Of a DNA stretch of 64,000 nucleotides, positions 43,760-53,289 are shown one piece after another. The notes under the pieces are model-generated. The model was not told the origin of the DNA, ran no database searches, and saw only the letters and a list, made by a program, of their open reading frames with translations. A program made the translations under genes and the position numbers. The first letter of the stretch is position 1. Each line of letters begins with the position of its first letter. The stretch comes from Nitrospira sp. (GTDB lineage Bacteria; Nitrospirota; Nitrospiria; Nitrospirales; Nitrospiraceae), in contig JANDJL010000010.1 in NCBI GenBank assembly GCA_024330965.1, positions 21,186-85,185 of the forward strand, read 5' to 3'.

Positions 43760-45076
43760 ATGAATCTGAGCACGATCCAAGAGCAGTTCCGAGATGCCAC
43801 GTTGACGTGGAAGGGCTATCGGTTAAGCAGGGGGCTGATGGCGGCCACGCCGTTTTTTTCTCAAGACCAGCTTGAGGTCTATCAACTCGATCGGCTCCGC
43901 ATTGTGCTCGATGCCTGTTATCGGTATGTCCCCTACTACCAGAAGCTTTTTTGGGAGCATGATTTTGATCCCCATCGTATTCAGGCGATGGAAGACTTGA
44001 AGCGTTTGCCGGTTTTGACCAAGGACACAGTACGAGCTAAGTTGGCGGACTTTTGCAGTATGAAGGAATTGCGTACGGCGATTCGATTGCGAACATCCGG
44101 AACGACTGGCACTCCGTTGAGTATCTATACCTCGGCCGAGCAGTGGGCGGTTGAACAGGGGGCCATTTGGCGACATTGGGGATGGGCTGGATATCGGTTC
44201 CGTGATCGGATGGCCATCATCCGGAGCTATGCGCCCAAGCCCGGTGAGCCTCTCTGGAGACTCGACCGGCTGCGGAATTGGCTGTACTGTTCGCCCTATC
44301 ATTTAAGCGAGGACCATTGTCGGACCTATCTAAATGTGCTAGCCCAATGGAAGCCCAAATATTTGCGAGGGTACCCCTCCTCTCTGTATTTGCTCGCGCG
44401 AGTCGCCAAAAGTGAACACCGTACGATTCCCAGCCTGCGGGCGGCCTTCACGGCCTCTGAAACCTTGTTGTCCCATTATCGGACTGAGATCGAAGAAGCG
44501 TTCGGGATCAAGGTGTTCGATCACTATGGGCAGGCTGAGATCACCGCCATGCTTCATGAATGTGAAGCGCATGAAGGACTGCATGTGTTGTCTGATTATG
44601 GATATGTAGAATTTCTGCCGTCGGATCAGCCAGGGCTCTTTCGGATGATTGCCACCAATCTCCAGAACACCGCCATGCCGCTTTTGCGGTACGACACAGG
44701 TGATTTGGTGGAATTGTCGGAAAAACCCTGCTCATGCGGGCGCCGGTTCCCACTGGTCAAGCGTATTGTAGGGCGATCCGATCAATTGCTCCTGCACCGG
44801 GACGGACATCAGATCCCATCTATAAATCTTTATACCTATTTTGCCAAGCAGGATGATGTGGTGCGGTTTCAGATCATTCAATATTCGAAAGAAGACGTGG
44901 AGGTGCGGATTGCACTGCGAGCAGGTGTTCAGGAGGAAAAAGTGGTAACGAGCGTGCGGCGCGAGATGCGAGAACGGTTCGGGGGCGACATCGCTGTCGT
45001 CGTGACGCAGGAGTTCGAACAAAGTGGAGAAGGCAAATGTCTGCCCATACTGCAAAAAGCCCGTTGGGATACTTAG
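43760..45076 (+). CDS. CapK/PaaK-like adenylate-forming enzyme
   Basis: 438 residues. AMP-binding P-loop-like motif RTSGTTGTPLSIYTS (residues 112-126), then FDHYGQAEITAMLHECEAHEG and LLRYDTGDLVELSEKPCSCGR, as in the phenylacetate-CoA ligase-like CapK family found in capsule and polysaccharide loci. It probably activates an acyl or amino-acid group for transfer to a sugar. The last 40 nt overlap the next gene, implying coupling. Confidence 0.82.
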   Translation: MNLSTIQEQFRDATLTWKGYRLSRGLMAATPFFSQDQLEVYQLDRLRIVLDACYRYVPYYQKLFWEHDFDPHRIQAMEDLKRLPVLTKDTVRAKLADFCSMKELRTAIRLRTSGTTGTPLSIYTSAEQWAVEQGAIWRHWGWAGYRFRDRMAIIRSYAPKPGEPLWRLDRLRNWLYCSPYHLSEDHCRTYLNVLAQWKPKYLRGYPSSLYLLARVAKSEHRTIPSLRAAFTASETLLSHYRTEIEEAFGIKVFDHYGQAEITAMLHECEAHEGLHVLSDYGYVEFLPSDQPGLFRMIATNLQNTAMPLLRYDTGDLVELSEKPCSCGRRFPLVKRIVGRSDQLLLHRDGHQIPSINLYTYFAKQDDVVRFQIIQYSKEDVEVRIALRAGVQEEKVVTSVRREMRERFGGDIAVVVTQEFEQSGEGKCLPILQKARWDT

Positions 45077-45837
45077 CTGAGTTCCACTGTCATACATGCG
45101 CGTCATATGATGCGCTGACGACCGAGGAAGAATTGCTCAAGACCTGTGTGGCCAAAGGTATCGGTGTACTCACCATCACGGAGCACGACCGATTACCCTC
45201 GATCAGTATCCAACGTTTTCAAGAGCATGGGATTCAGGTCATCGAGGGGTGTGAGTTTACCTGCGAACGGGGGAGCCACATCATCGGGCTGTTTCTTCGC
45301 CAGGGGCTGGCCAAGGGGTGTCCGGCTCGTTTGATCATGGAGCATATTCGTGAACAGGGAGGGCTGGTGATGATTCCACACCCCTTCAAACCGGGGTCAG
45401 GGTTTTGCGCCCTGTACCCTGATTATGAAAACTATCTCGGCTATGTTTCGTTGATGGAGGCATATAACGGGGGTGTTTTCGATGATGCTATGCAAGTCGC
45501 CGAAATCAAACGACTCTGCGAGAAACATAGCATCAAAATGGTGGCGGCCAGCGATGCACACAAGGCCCAGCACGTCGGCTATTATGTGACGGCCTATCAA
45601 ACGACCACTCAAAATGATTGGCGAGCCACTTTGCAGGAGGTTCAGGGGTTGTTACTTGTCGATGGTGCCGTGACTCGTAAACCCCGTTCCCTTGCGCCTG
45701 TTCAGCAATATCGTTTGTATCAGATAGTTATCAAGAAGATCCCCTTTGCATTGAAACGGGCGATGAAGCGTTGCGTCTATCGTTGGCGAAACCGCTCCTA
45801 CAGCCCTTCGATTCCCAAGTACGTGCCTCTGCCCTGA
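45037..45837 (+). CDS. PHP-domain metallohydrolase
   Basis: 266 residues. EFHCHTCASYD (His17, His19) is the first PHP metal motif; LTITEHDR (48-52), GCEFTC, IPHPFKPGSG and AASDAHKAQH supply the others. PHP proteins are phosphoesterases or related hydrolases. GGAGAAGG precedes ATG 45037, inside the previous gene. Pairing with CapK and an aminotransferase suggests a dedicated modification; the substrate is unknown. Confidence 0.8.
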   Translation: MSAHTAKSPLGYLAEFHCHTCASYDALTTEEELLKTCVAKGIGVLTITEHDRLPSISIQRFQEHGIQVIEGCEFTCERGSHIIGLFLRQGLAKGCPARLIMEHIREQGGLVMIPHPFKPGSGFCALYPDYENYLGYVSLMEAYNGGVFDDAMQVAEIKRLCEKHSIKMVAASDAHKAQHVGYYVTAYQTTTQNDWRATLQEVQGLLLVDGAVTRKPRSLAPVQQYRLYQIVIKKIPFALKRAMKRCVYRWRNRSYSPSIPKYVPLP

Positions 45838-45845
45838 GGAGTCTC

Positions 45846-46925
45846 ATGCCAGTCTCGCCCAATCCCAGATTCCAATCACTTGAGGCCTACGAGATTACCC
45901 CGCAGGAACCGTGGCAAATCTATGAAGACTATAGTGTGACCAAGTTGGACTGGAACGAAGGGGACTTTGTCCCCGATTTTGTGAAACGGACGGCACGGCG
46001 GCTCTTGTCCAACGACGAGTATTATGCGTGGTATCCCGACTGCGCCGCGATCGAACTGACCAAGGCGCTGGCTGGATCACTGGGCGTGTCCGTGATGAAC
46101 GTGCTGACATTCCCGGGGTCTGACGTGGCATTGGAGTCGTTGTGTCGGGTCTATCTGGGCGTGGGGGAGCGCGTGCTTATCCCTGTCCCTACCTATGAAA
46201 ACCTCTTCACCTTCGCCGCATCGGCAGGGGGCGAGCTGGTGTTCGTCTCACTCAAACCCCCTTTTGAGTTCAGTGCCGCATCGTTCATTGCTGATTACCG
46301 CGATGATCGACCGAAACTGATCTATCTCGTGAGTCCGAACAATCCGTGTGGCTATGTCATTGCTCGATCCGATGTCCGCGATATCTGTCGGGCGTTTCCC
46401 GATGCACTGGTTATCCTCGATCAGGCTTATGTGGATTTCTCGCCCGATGCGTCATGTGTGGATTTGATTCGGGACTGCGACAATTTGGCGATCACGCGCA
46501 CCTTCTCGAAGGCGTTTTCCTTGGCAGGGATGAGGCTGGGATATATCGTCGCCGATCATGGGATCTTGAAGCAGGTGGCGAAGATCAGAAACGGCAAGAA
46601 CCTTGGCATGTTGGCCCAAAAGCTCGGGGTCGAGTTGCTCAAGCGCCAGACGGATGTTCAACAATGGATTCGTCAGGTCGTCGAGACGCGGGACTGGCTC
46701 TCCGACCAATTAACAGCCTTGGGCGTGATGCACAGCAAGAGTCACGCGAACTTTATTCTTTTCGTGATGCCGGATCCCAAATACGCATTGGCGGAGTTCA
46801 AACGGCATGGGGTCTATGTGCGTGACAAGAGCAAGGCGGTTCCGAACGGGTTACGTGTCACCATCACAACGCGCCAGGCGGCGGAGCAGTTTCTTGCCGT
46901 GCTGAAGCAACTTGTTTCGCGCTAG
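45846..46925 (+). CDS. HisC-like PLP aminotransferase
   Basis: 359 residues, fold type I class I/II. Residues include LTFPGSDVALESLCRVYL, YLVSPNNPCGYVIARSDV, VILDQAYVDFSP and ITRTFSKAFSLAGMRLGY, with Lys222 as the PLP lysine. The sequence is of the histidinol-phosphate aminotransferase group, often used in locus-specific amino-acid or amino-sugar steps. Start at 45846 is chosen since GAGGAG is upstream; longer frames overlap the PHP gene out of register. Confidence 0.83.
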   Translation: MPVSPNPRFQSLEAYEITPQEPWQIYEDYSVTKLDWNEGDFVPDFVKRTARRLLSNDEYYAWYPDCAAIELTKALAGSLGVSVMNVLTFPGSDVALESLCRVYLGVGERVLIPVPTYENLFTFAASAGGELVFVSLKPPFEFSAASFIADYRDDRPKLIYLVSPNNPCGYVIARSDVRDICRAFPDALVILDQAYVDFSPDASCVDLIRDCDNLAITRTFSKAFSLAGMRLGYIVADHGILKQVAKIRNGKNLGMLAQKLGVELLKRQTDVQQWIRQVVETRDWLSDQLTALGVMHSKSHANFILFVMPDPKYALAEFKRHGVYVRDKSKAVPNGLRVTITTRQAAEQFLAVLKQLVSR

Positions 46926-46931
46926 TCTTCC

Positions 46932-49082
46932 ATGAAGCAAATCCTTCAAAATCTCAAAACGGGCGAGACGGAAGTGGTGGAGGTGCCGTGCCCATCTTGT
47001 CCGCCGGGACATCTGTTGATCCGAACGGTCTGTTCGGTGGTGTCGCAGGGGACGGAGCGGATGTTGGTGGAGTTCGGCAAGGCCAATTGGCTCGACAAGG
47101 CCCGCCAGCAGCCGGACAAGGTGCGGATGGTGCTGGACAAGATCAAGACCGATGGTCTCTTGCCGACGTTGGATGCCGTGCGCCATAAGCTCGATCAGCC
47201 GCTCGCCATGGGCTATTGCAACATGGGAGTGGTGATGGAAGTGGGGGCGGGCGTGACCGGCTTTGCGGTCGGCGACCGGGTCGCCTCCAACGGCAAACAT
47301 GCGCAGGTGGTTGCCGTGCCCAAACAGCTCTGTGCCAAGGTGCCCGATGGGGTGAGTGACGAGGCGGCGGCCTTTACGGTGCTCGCGGCGATTGCGCTGC
47401 AAGGGGTGCGGCTGGTGCAACCGACGCTCGGCGAGGCGGTTGTGGTGACGGGGTTGGGCCTGATTGGGCTCCTCACGGTGCAGCTCCTGCGGGCGCATGG
47501 GTGTCGCGTGCTGGGGATCGATTTGGATCCGGCGAAATTGGAGTTGGCGAAGCGGTTCGGCGCCGAGACGGTGGACCTCTCGCGCGGGGAGGATCCGCTG
47601 GCCGCAGCCTCGCGGTTTTCGCGTGGGCGTGGCGTTGACGCAGTGGTGATCGCAGCTTCGACGACGAGCAATGAGCCGGTGCATCAAGCCGCGCTCATGT
47701 GCCGCAAACGGGGCCGTCTCGTGCTGGTGGGGGTGGTGGGGTTGGAACTCTCCCGCGCCGACTTCTATGAGAAGGAACTCACCTTCCAAGTGTCCTGCTC
47801 CTATGGCCCCGGCCGCTACGATCCCTCCTATGAAGAGGGGGGGCATGACTATCCCATCGGGTTTGTGCGATGGACGGAGCAACGAAACTTCGAGGCGGTG
47901 CTCGACATGATGGCCGACGGGCGGCTCGACATCGCGCCGCTGATCACGCATCGTTTCGACCTTTCTTGCGCTCAAGACGCCTATCGGCTTTTGACGGCCG
48001 GCGGCTCGTTGGGAATCGTGCTCCATTATCCCGGGCCGGATGAGCAGTCGAACGACTCGCTCCAAACGAGGTACGTGCGGCTGGCTGACCGTCTGCCTCA
48101 TGCGGCGCAGCCCCGCGATCGCGTGACGCTGGGGTTTGTCGGCGCGGGCAACTATGCCTCGCAAATTCTCATCCCATCGTTCAAGGGCACGTCGGCTGTC
48201 CTTAAAACGGTGATCTCGGCCAAAGGGGTGAGCGGTGTCCATGCCGGCAAGAAACATGGGTTTGAGGAAACGGGGACAGAAACGCATTCGGTGTTCGCCG
48301 ATCCGGAGATCGACACGGTCGTGATCGCGACCAGGCATGAGAGCCATGCCCGCTATGTGTGTCAGGCGCTGCGGGCGGGCAAACATGTTTTTGTCGAAAA
48401 GCCGCTTGCCATCACCAGCGAAGAATTGGCGGATATCGAGACGGTGTACCGCGAGGTCAATGCCGGCGATGCCGGGGCATTGCTCTTGATGGTCGGGTTC
48501 AATCGTCGGTTTGCACCACATGTGCAGAAAATGAAGGCGCTCCTGTCGTCGGTCCAGGGACCGAAAACGTTTGTCATGACGGTCAATGCCGGTGCGATTC
48601 CGTTGGATCATTGGACCCAAGATCCGGCGGTGGGCGGGGGCCGGATCATCGGCGAAGCGTGCCATTTCATCGATCTGGAGCGGTTTTTGGTGGGTGCGCC
48701 GATTGAGTCTGTTCAGGTCATGGCGCAAGGCCGACGAGGCCAAGGGCCGACGGCGGATCAGGTGACGATGACACTGCGATTTGCCGATGGGTCGATGGGG
48801 ACCATTCATTATCTTTCCAATGGCCACAAGTCGTTTCCCAAGGAGCGGTTGGAAGTCTTCTGTGCGGGGCGAATCCTGCAACTGGATAATTATCGGAGCC
48901 TGCGCGGCTACGGGTGGCCTGGTTTCAAACGCATGAGCCTCTGGCGACAGGACAAGGGACAGGCCGCTTGCGCCGCTGCCTTTGTCGAGGCGGTTCGTAG
49001 GGGGCAACCGGCTCCGATTCCGTTTGACGAGCTGGTGGAAGTGACCAAGACCACCTTTGACATTGTGGCTGCCCTCACGTAG
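46932..49082 (+). CDS. Bi-domain oxidoreductase (MDR-like plus Gfo/Idh/MocA)
   Basis: 716 residues. The first half is a medium-chain dehydrogenase-like domain (GYCNMGVVMEVGAGV; Rossmann VVVTGLGLIGLLTVQLLRA near residue 170). The second half is a Gfo/Idh/MocA oxidoreductase (GFVGAGNYASQILIPSFKG near 398; KHVFVEKPLAITSEEL; GGGRIIGEACHFIDLERFL). The EKP motif is the classic catalytic/structural signature of the family. Such fusions occur in polysaccharide loci and are thought to oxidise a nucleotide-sugar in two steps; here the substrate is unknown. Confidence 0.88.
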   Translation: MKQILQNLKTGETEVVEVPCPSCPPGHLLIRTVCSVVSQGTERMLVEFGKANWLDKARQQPDKVRMVLDKIKTDGLLPTLDAVRHKLDQPLAMGYCNMGVVMEVGAGVTGFAVGDRVASNGKHAQVVAVPKQLCAKVPDGVSDEAAAFTVLAAIALQGVRLVQPTLGEAVVVTGLGLIGLLTVQLLRAHGCRVLGIDLDPAKLELAKRFGAETVDLSRGEDPLAAASRFSRGRGVDAVVIAASTTSNEPVHQAALMCRKRGRLVLVGVVGLELSRADFYEKELTFQVSCSYGPGRYDPSYEEGGHDYPIGFVRWTEQRNFEAVLDMMADGRLDIAPLITHRFDLSCAQDAYRLLTAGGSLGIVLHYPGPDEQSNDSLQTRYVRLADRLPHAAQPRDRVTLGFVGAGNYASQILIPSFKGTSAVLKTVISAKGVSGVHAGKKHGFEETGTETHSVFADPEIDTVVIATRHESHARYVCQALRAGKHVFVEKPLAITSEELADIETVYREVNAGDAGALLLMVGFNRRFAPHVQKMKALLSSVQGPKTFVMTVNAGAIPLDHWTQDPAVGGGRIIGEACHFIDLERFLVGAPIESVQVMAQGRRGQGPTADQVTMTLRFADGSMGTIHYLSNGHKSFPKERLEVFCAGRILQLDNYRSLRGYGWPGFKRMSLWRQDKGQAACAAAFVEAVRRGQPAPIPFDELVEVTKTTFDIVAALT

Positions 49083-49104
49083 GCGGTGCCGCTGTCATTA
49101 CCCC

Positions 49105-50772
49105 ATGGAACGCCTGCTGTTGTATGCCTACACGGTCTCGTATCTGCGCCTGAGCCAAGTGGTTGCCCAGGTGCTCAAGCGAGTGCGCCCCTCTTTTCGT
49201 CTTCCGCCGCCACGATCAGTGAAGGTGCGGTCCGGTGTGACCATCGGTCTGTCGCCTGTTGTGTCGCCTTCCGCTGCTGACGACTTCTCCTTTTGCTTTT
49301 TGAATCGGACGGTTTCCTTTCCTCCTTCGGCTATTGATTGGGCCGCGCCGGAGCTGCCCAAATTGTGGCGATACAATCTGCATTACTTCGACTATCTGGC
49401 CGATCCTGCCCGGTCCGATGAGGCAAAGTGCCGCTTAATCTCCGATTGGATCGCGAAAAATCCTGCCGGCGCCGGCGACGGCTGGGAGCCCTATCCTGTT
49501 TCGTTGCGCATGGTGAATTGGATTAAGTTCTTCTTGCAGCGTGAGAACCCACCGGAGAACACCTGGCTTCAGAGCCTGGCGACTCAGGCGGCTTGGCTGG
49601 AGTGCAATCTCGAACATCATCTGCTGGCCAATCATTTGTTCAAAAACGCTGTGGCGCTCGTGTTTGCAGGGGTCTATTTTGAAGGGGCCGATGCAGAGCG
49701 GTGGCTGCACAAGGGGTGGGAGATGTTGCAGCAAGAACTGGTCGAGCAGTTTCTCTCTGATGGGGGGCACTATGAGCGAAGTCCGATGTATCACTCGATT
49801 GGTCTGGTGGATTGTCTCGATGTCGTGAACCTGCTCGACCATTCGGGGCTGCTGGTGGAGACGCAGGGCATCGCGCGGCTCAAAGACACGGTGCGGCTGG
49901 CGGTGGCGTATTTGCGCGCTCTGTGTTTGCCGGACGGCGCGATCGCGCTGTTCAATGACTCGGCGTTCGGCATTGCGCCCAGCCCGGCGCAGATTTTTGA
50001 CTATGCCGGCCGTGTGCTGGGAGATGCACTGCCGGTGTCATGCGAGGCGGTGGAGACTTACGAACTCAAAGAAAGCGGCTATTACGTCTTTGGTCGGGGG
50101 GGCGACCGCCTCGTCGTCGATTGCGGGCCGATTGGACCGGATTATCAACCAGGCCACGCCCATTGCGACACGTTGAGCTACGAGTTGGCGATTGATGGCC
50201 GGCGGCTGATCGTCGATAGCGGCGTGTATGATTACGAGGCCAGCCCTGAACGGGCCTATGCGAGAAGCACGAGGGCCCACAATACGGTCGTGGTCGATGG
50301 AGTGGACCAATCGGAAATCTGGGGGGTCTTTCGCGTGGCGCGCCGTGCACGGCCGATCCGAGCAGCGTTGCGAACGGCCGGTGGTGCTGTGGTCTTTGAA
50401 GGGGCACACGATGGGTATTGCCGGTTGCCTGGCAGGCCAATTCACGCTCGGACGATCACCTATGATGGCCGTGGTGAATGGGTGATCGAGGACAGGCTGA
50501 CTGGAAGGGGACGGCATCACCTGGAGAGTTACGTGCATGTGCACCCTGATTTTCAGGTGACTCAGACGGAGAAGGGGTTCTCGATCGGAGAGGCTAACGG
50601 CCGGGCGATTGCTCTCGTTGAGCCGATGATACCCTGTGAGGTGCGGGTCGAGCGGGGATGGTATTTCCCGGAGTTTGGCGTCAAGTCCGAGAAGGACGTG
50701 ATCGTGCTGTCACGAACGGACGAGGCCCCTTTGGGGCTTGGCTATCGTATTACAAAAGTTGCGCAAGCCTAG
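49105..50772 (+). CDS. Heparinase II/III-family protein
   Basis: 555 residues. The N-terminal alpha-toroid has PLPKLWRYNLHYFDYL-like and EHHLLANHLFKNAVAL blocks; the C-terminal beta-sandwich contains GPDYQPGHAHCDTLSYEL (near 345), SGVYDY and HNTVVVDG, typical of heparinase II/III and alginate-lyase-like enzymes. These cleave or remodel uronic-acid-containing polymers, so it may trim the locus polymer. ATG 49105 is chosen; 49057 would overlap the preceding gene. No signal peptide is evident, so its location is uncertain. Confidence 0.82.
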   Translation: MERLLLYAYTVSYLRLSQVVAQVLKRVRPSFRLPPPRSVKVRSGVTIGLSPVVSPSAADDFSFCFLNRTVSFPPSAIDWAAPELPKLWRYNLHYFDYLADPARSDEAKCRLISDWIAKNPAGAGDGWEPYPVSLRMVNWIKFFLQRENPPENTWLQSLATQAAWLECNLEHHLLANHLFKNAVALVFAGVYFEGADAERWLHKGWEMLQQELVEQFLSDGGHYERSPMYHSIGLVDCLDVVNLLDHSGLLVETQGIARLKDTVRLAVAYLRALCLPDGAIALFNDSAFGIAPSPAQIFDYAGRVLGDALPVSCEAVETYELKESGYYVFGRGGDRLVVDCGPIGPDYQPGHAHCDTLSYELAIDGRRLIVDSGVYDYEASPERAYARSTRAHNTVVVDGVDQSEIWGVFRVARRARPIRAALRTAGGAVVFEGAHDGYCRLPGRPIHARTITYDGRGEWVIEDRLTGRGRHHLESYVHVHPDFQVTQTEKGFSIGEANGRAIALVEPMIPCEVRVERGWYFPEFGVKSEKDVIVLSRTDEAPLGLGYRITKVAQA

Positions 50773-50786
50773 CACGAGACTGACCG

Positions 50787-52079
50787 ATGCGCATTCTGTT
50801 TCTCTCCCATTATTTTCCCCCAGAGGTCAATGCGCCCGCCTCCCGCACCTATGAGCACTGTAAGCAATGGGTGAAGGATGGGCATGAGGTCACAGTCGTG
50901 ACCTGCGCACCGAATCATCCGCGCGGCATCGTGTACGAGGGATACCGGAACGCCCTCTTTCAACGAGAAGACAAAGATGGCATTCGGGTTGTGCGGGTTT
51001 GGACCTATGTCACCGCAAACGAAGGATTCCTCAAACGGACGATCAATTATTTGTCGTACATGGTCTCGGCCATTTTGGTTGCCCCCTTGTTGCCATCGTG
51101 CGATGTCGTGCTCTCGACGTCGCCGCAATTTTTTAACGGCCTCGCTGGCTATGTGGTTGGCCGGATCAAGCGTGCGCCCTGGGTACTGGAGATTCGCGAC
51201 CTCTGGCCTGAGTCCATTGTGGCGGTCGGTGCGATCACGTCCCGCCCGATCATTCGAGTCCTGGAATGGCTGGAACGGTTCGCCTATCGTAAGGCCAGCC
51301 ATCTGGTGGTGGTGACCGATGCGTTCAAGACCCATATGGCCAAGCTGGGCATCCCGATCGAGAAGGTGACGGTCATTAAAAACGGCGCGGACCTGTCGCT
51401 CTATCGACGTCCCCCTCATGGGCATGAGGCGTTGGCAAAGGAGCTGGGGCTCGAAGGCAAGTTTGTGGCCTCGTATTTTGGGACCCATGGGATGGCCCAT
51501 CATCTTGAAACCGTGTTGGAGGCGGCGGATCGGTTGCGTGACCATCCGGCAATTGTTTTTCTGTTGGTCGGGGATGGCGCTGAACGAAAGCGGTTGGTCG
51601 CAATGCGGGAGGCTATGGGGCTGCCAAACGTGCTGATGCTGCCCCAACAGCCGAAAGAACGGATGCCGGAGTTCTGGTCCCTGTCGGACGTGAGTCTCGT
51701 GTTGCTTAAGAAGTCGGATCTGTTCAAGACGGTGCTGCCGTCGAAAATTTTCGAAAGCATGGCGATGGAGAAGCCGATCATTCTCGGCGTCGAAGGGGAA
51801 AGTGCGGAGTTGGTGCGGGCATCCGGTGGAGGAGTGTGTATCCCTCCAGAAGATGCCGAAGAGTTGGCTGCGCAGGTCTTAAAATTTTTCGAGGATCCAG
51901 CTCTGTGTCAGAAAGTCGGAGCAAGCGGCAGGGCCTATGTGCTTCAACATTTTGATCGCGCCAAATTGGCCCAGCGGTATTTGCGTCTCCTCTCCGCGGT
52001 GGCGCAAGGGGGGCCGACGTCCGCTATGACCGATAGGGACGAGGAGACGGAGCAGAGAGGATATTCGCCAAAATCCTGA
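50787..52079 (+). CDS. GT4-family glycosyltransferase (WbuB-like)
   Basis: 430 residues. MRILFLSHYFPPEVNAPASRT is the usual opening of WbuB-like enzymes; the middle has VLEIRDLWPESIVAVG and the C-terminal domain LVGDGAERKRLVAMREA, LPSKIFESMAMEKPIILGVEGESAELV. The last residue run overlaps the 3' end of wecB by 56 nt on the opposite strand. Last gene of the second EPS operon. Confidence 0.85.
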   Translation: MRILFLSHYFPPEVNAPASRTYEHCKQWVKDGHEVTVVTCAPNHPRGIVYEGYRNALFQREDKDGIRVVRVWTYVTANEGFLKRTINYLSYMVSAILVAPLLPSCDVVLSTSPQFFNGLAGYVVGRIKRAPWVLEIRDLWPESIVAVGAITSRPIIRVLEWLERFAYRKASHLVVVTDAFKTHMAKLGIPIEKVTVIKNGADLSLYRRPPHGHEALAKELGLEGKFVASYFGTHGMAHHLETVLEAADRLRDHPAIVFLLVGDGAERKRLVAMREAMGLPNVLMLPQQPKERMPEFWSLSDVSLVLLKKSDLFKTVLPSKIFESMAMEKPIILGVEGESAELVRASGGGVCIPPEDAEELAAQVLKFFEDPALCQKVGASGRAYVLQHFDRAKLAQRYLRLLSAVAQGGPTSAMTDRDEETEQRGYSPKS

Positions 52080-53289
52080 CGATGCGCCGGCCGGCCTTGC
52101 CGTCCCAATAGCGGGGGATCCGCGGGCGGAGGCGGCGTGCGAGCTGGCGGGTGACTGTTCTGATAATCGTGCCGGGATCGGTACCGGCAAGTACATTGGT
52201 TCCCTGTGTGATGGTCACTGGCCGTTCTGTGTTCTTGCGCAGGGTGACGCAGGGGACGCCGAGGACGGTGGTTTCTTCTTGGATGCCACCCGAGTCGGTG
52301 AGTACGATGCGCGCTTGCGACATCAAGTGCAAGAAATCGAGGTATCCCAACGGCTCGATGCAGGAAAGGCCGGAGCCCGGGTCTTTGATCGACTCGTTTG
52401 TTCCTAGCATGGGGCATTGGGATGCGAGGCCGAACTTCGTAATATGAGCGAATGTTCTGGGGTGGACGGGAAAGATCAACGGGAGATCGCGGCTGATCTT
52501 GAGTAACGCATCGAGGATGCCGCGAAAGACGACGGGATCGTCCACATTGCTTGGGCGGTGCAGGGTCACGACGCCGTAGGGTCGTGACGGCTGAACGCCG
52601 GGAAGGGGGCCGCCGGACGGGCCGGGAGGTGGTGTCGCCGCTTCGAGCAAGCCCAGGCGTTCGAGGATTGATGACTGTTCGGCCCTGGCCCGGTGCCGCA
52701 AGAGGGTATCGACCATCGTGTTGCCGACAAAGTGAATGTGGCGGCGGGGAACACCCTCGTGAATCAGGTTGTGCACGGCATCCTGTTCGGTGACGAAGAG
52801 GACATCGGCGATCGCATCGGTGACGATGCGGTTGATTTCTTCCGGCATGGACCGGTCTCGGCTCCGTAATCCCGCTTCGACGTGGGCGATGAGGGGCCGA
52901 GGGGCTGACAAGTTGCCGGCTGTTCCCGCATAGGTCGTTTTGGCCGCGACGAGCGCGCAGGCGACGGTGGAATTGACGTCGCCGACGACGATCACCACGT
53001 CGGGCCGTTCTTTTCCCAACACCGGCTCGAACCGTTTCATGATTTCCGCGGTTTGGACGGCGTGGCTCGCCGAGCCGACCTCGAGATCCACTGCCGGCCG
53101 CGGCAAGCCCAGTTCCTTAAAAAAGGTGCCGGACATTTTCTCGTCGTAATGTTGGCCGGTATGGACGACGAGATATTCGAATCGACGTCGGGCAGTTCGT
53201 GCAGCGCGATTATGGGCATCGAGGGCCTCGACGATGGAGGCCAGCTTCATGAAGTTGGGGCGCGCGCCGGCGATCAAGAAAAGTTTCAT
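52024..53289 (-). CDS. wecB: UDP-N-acetylglucosamine 2-epimerase (non-hydrolysing)
   Basis: 421 residues. MKLFLIAGARPNFMKLASI opens the protein; VVIVVGDVNSTVACALVAAK, HVEAGLRSRDRSMPEEINR, VTLHRPSNVDD and LTDSGGIQEETTVLGVPC are the WecB signature. It interconverts UDP-GlcNAc and UDP-ManNAc, so ManNAc or a derivative is a likely component of the polymer. ATG 53289 is chosen by homology of the opening strand. It is on the strand opposite to the EPS operons and is longer than typical WecB (about 375), with an insertion near residues 230-245. Confidence 0.9.
   Translation of the reverse strand: MKLFLIAGARPNFMKLASIVEALDAHNRAARTARRRFEYLVVHTGQHYDEKMSGTFFKELGLPRPAVDLEVGSASHAVQTAEIMKRFEPVLGKERPDVVIVVGDVNSTVACALVAAKTTYAGTAGNLSAPRPLIAHVEAGLRSRDRSMPEEINRIVTDAIADVLFVTEQDAVHNLIHEGVPRRHIHFVGNTMVDTLLRHRARAEQSSILERLGLLEAATPPPGPSGGPLPGVQPSRPYGVVTLHRPSNVDDPVVFRGILDALLKISRDLPLIFPVHPRTFAHITKFGLASQCPMLGTNESIKDPGSGLSCIEPLGYLDFLHLMSQARIVLTDSGGIQEETTVLGVPCVTLRKNTERPVTITQGTNVLAGTDPGTIIRTVTRQLARRLRPRIPRYWDGKAGRRIVRILANILSAPSPRPYRS

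Noticed and set aside
46851..49007. 718-residue open frame on the - strand across the bi-domain oxidoreductase gene
   Set aside because: Arg/His/Pro-rich composition and exact overlap with a strong gene on the other strand mark it as a shadow of high-GC coding DNA. Similar long frames at 34547-35734 and 59668-61185 were rejected for the same reason.
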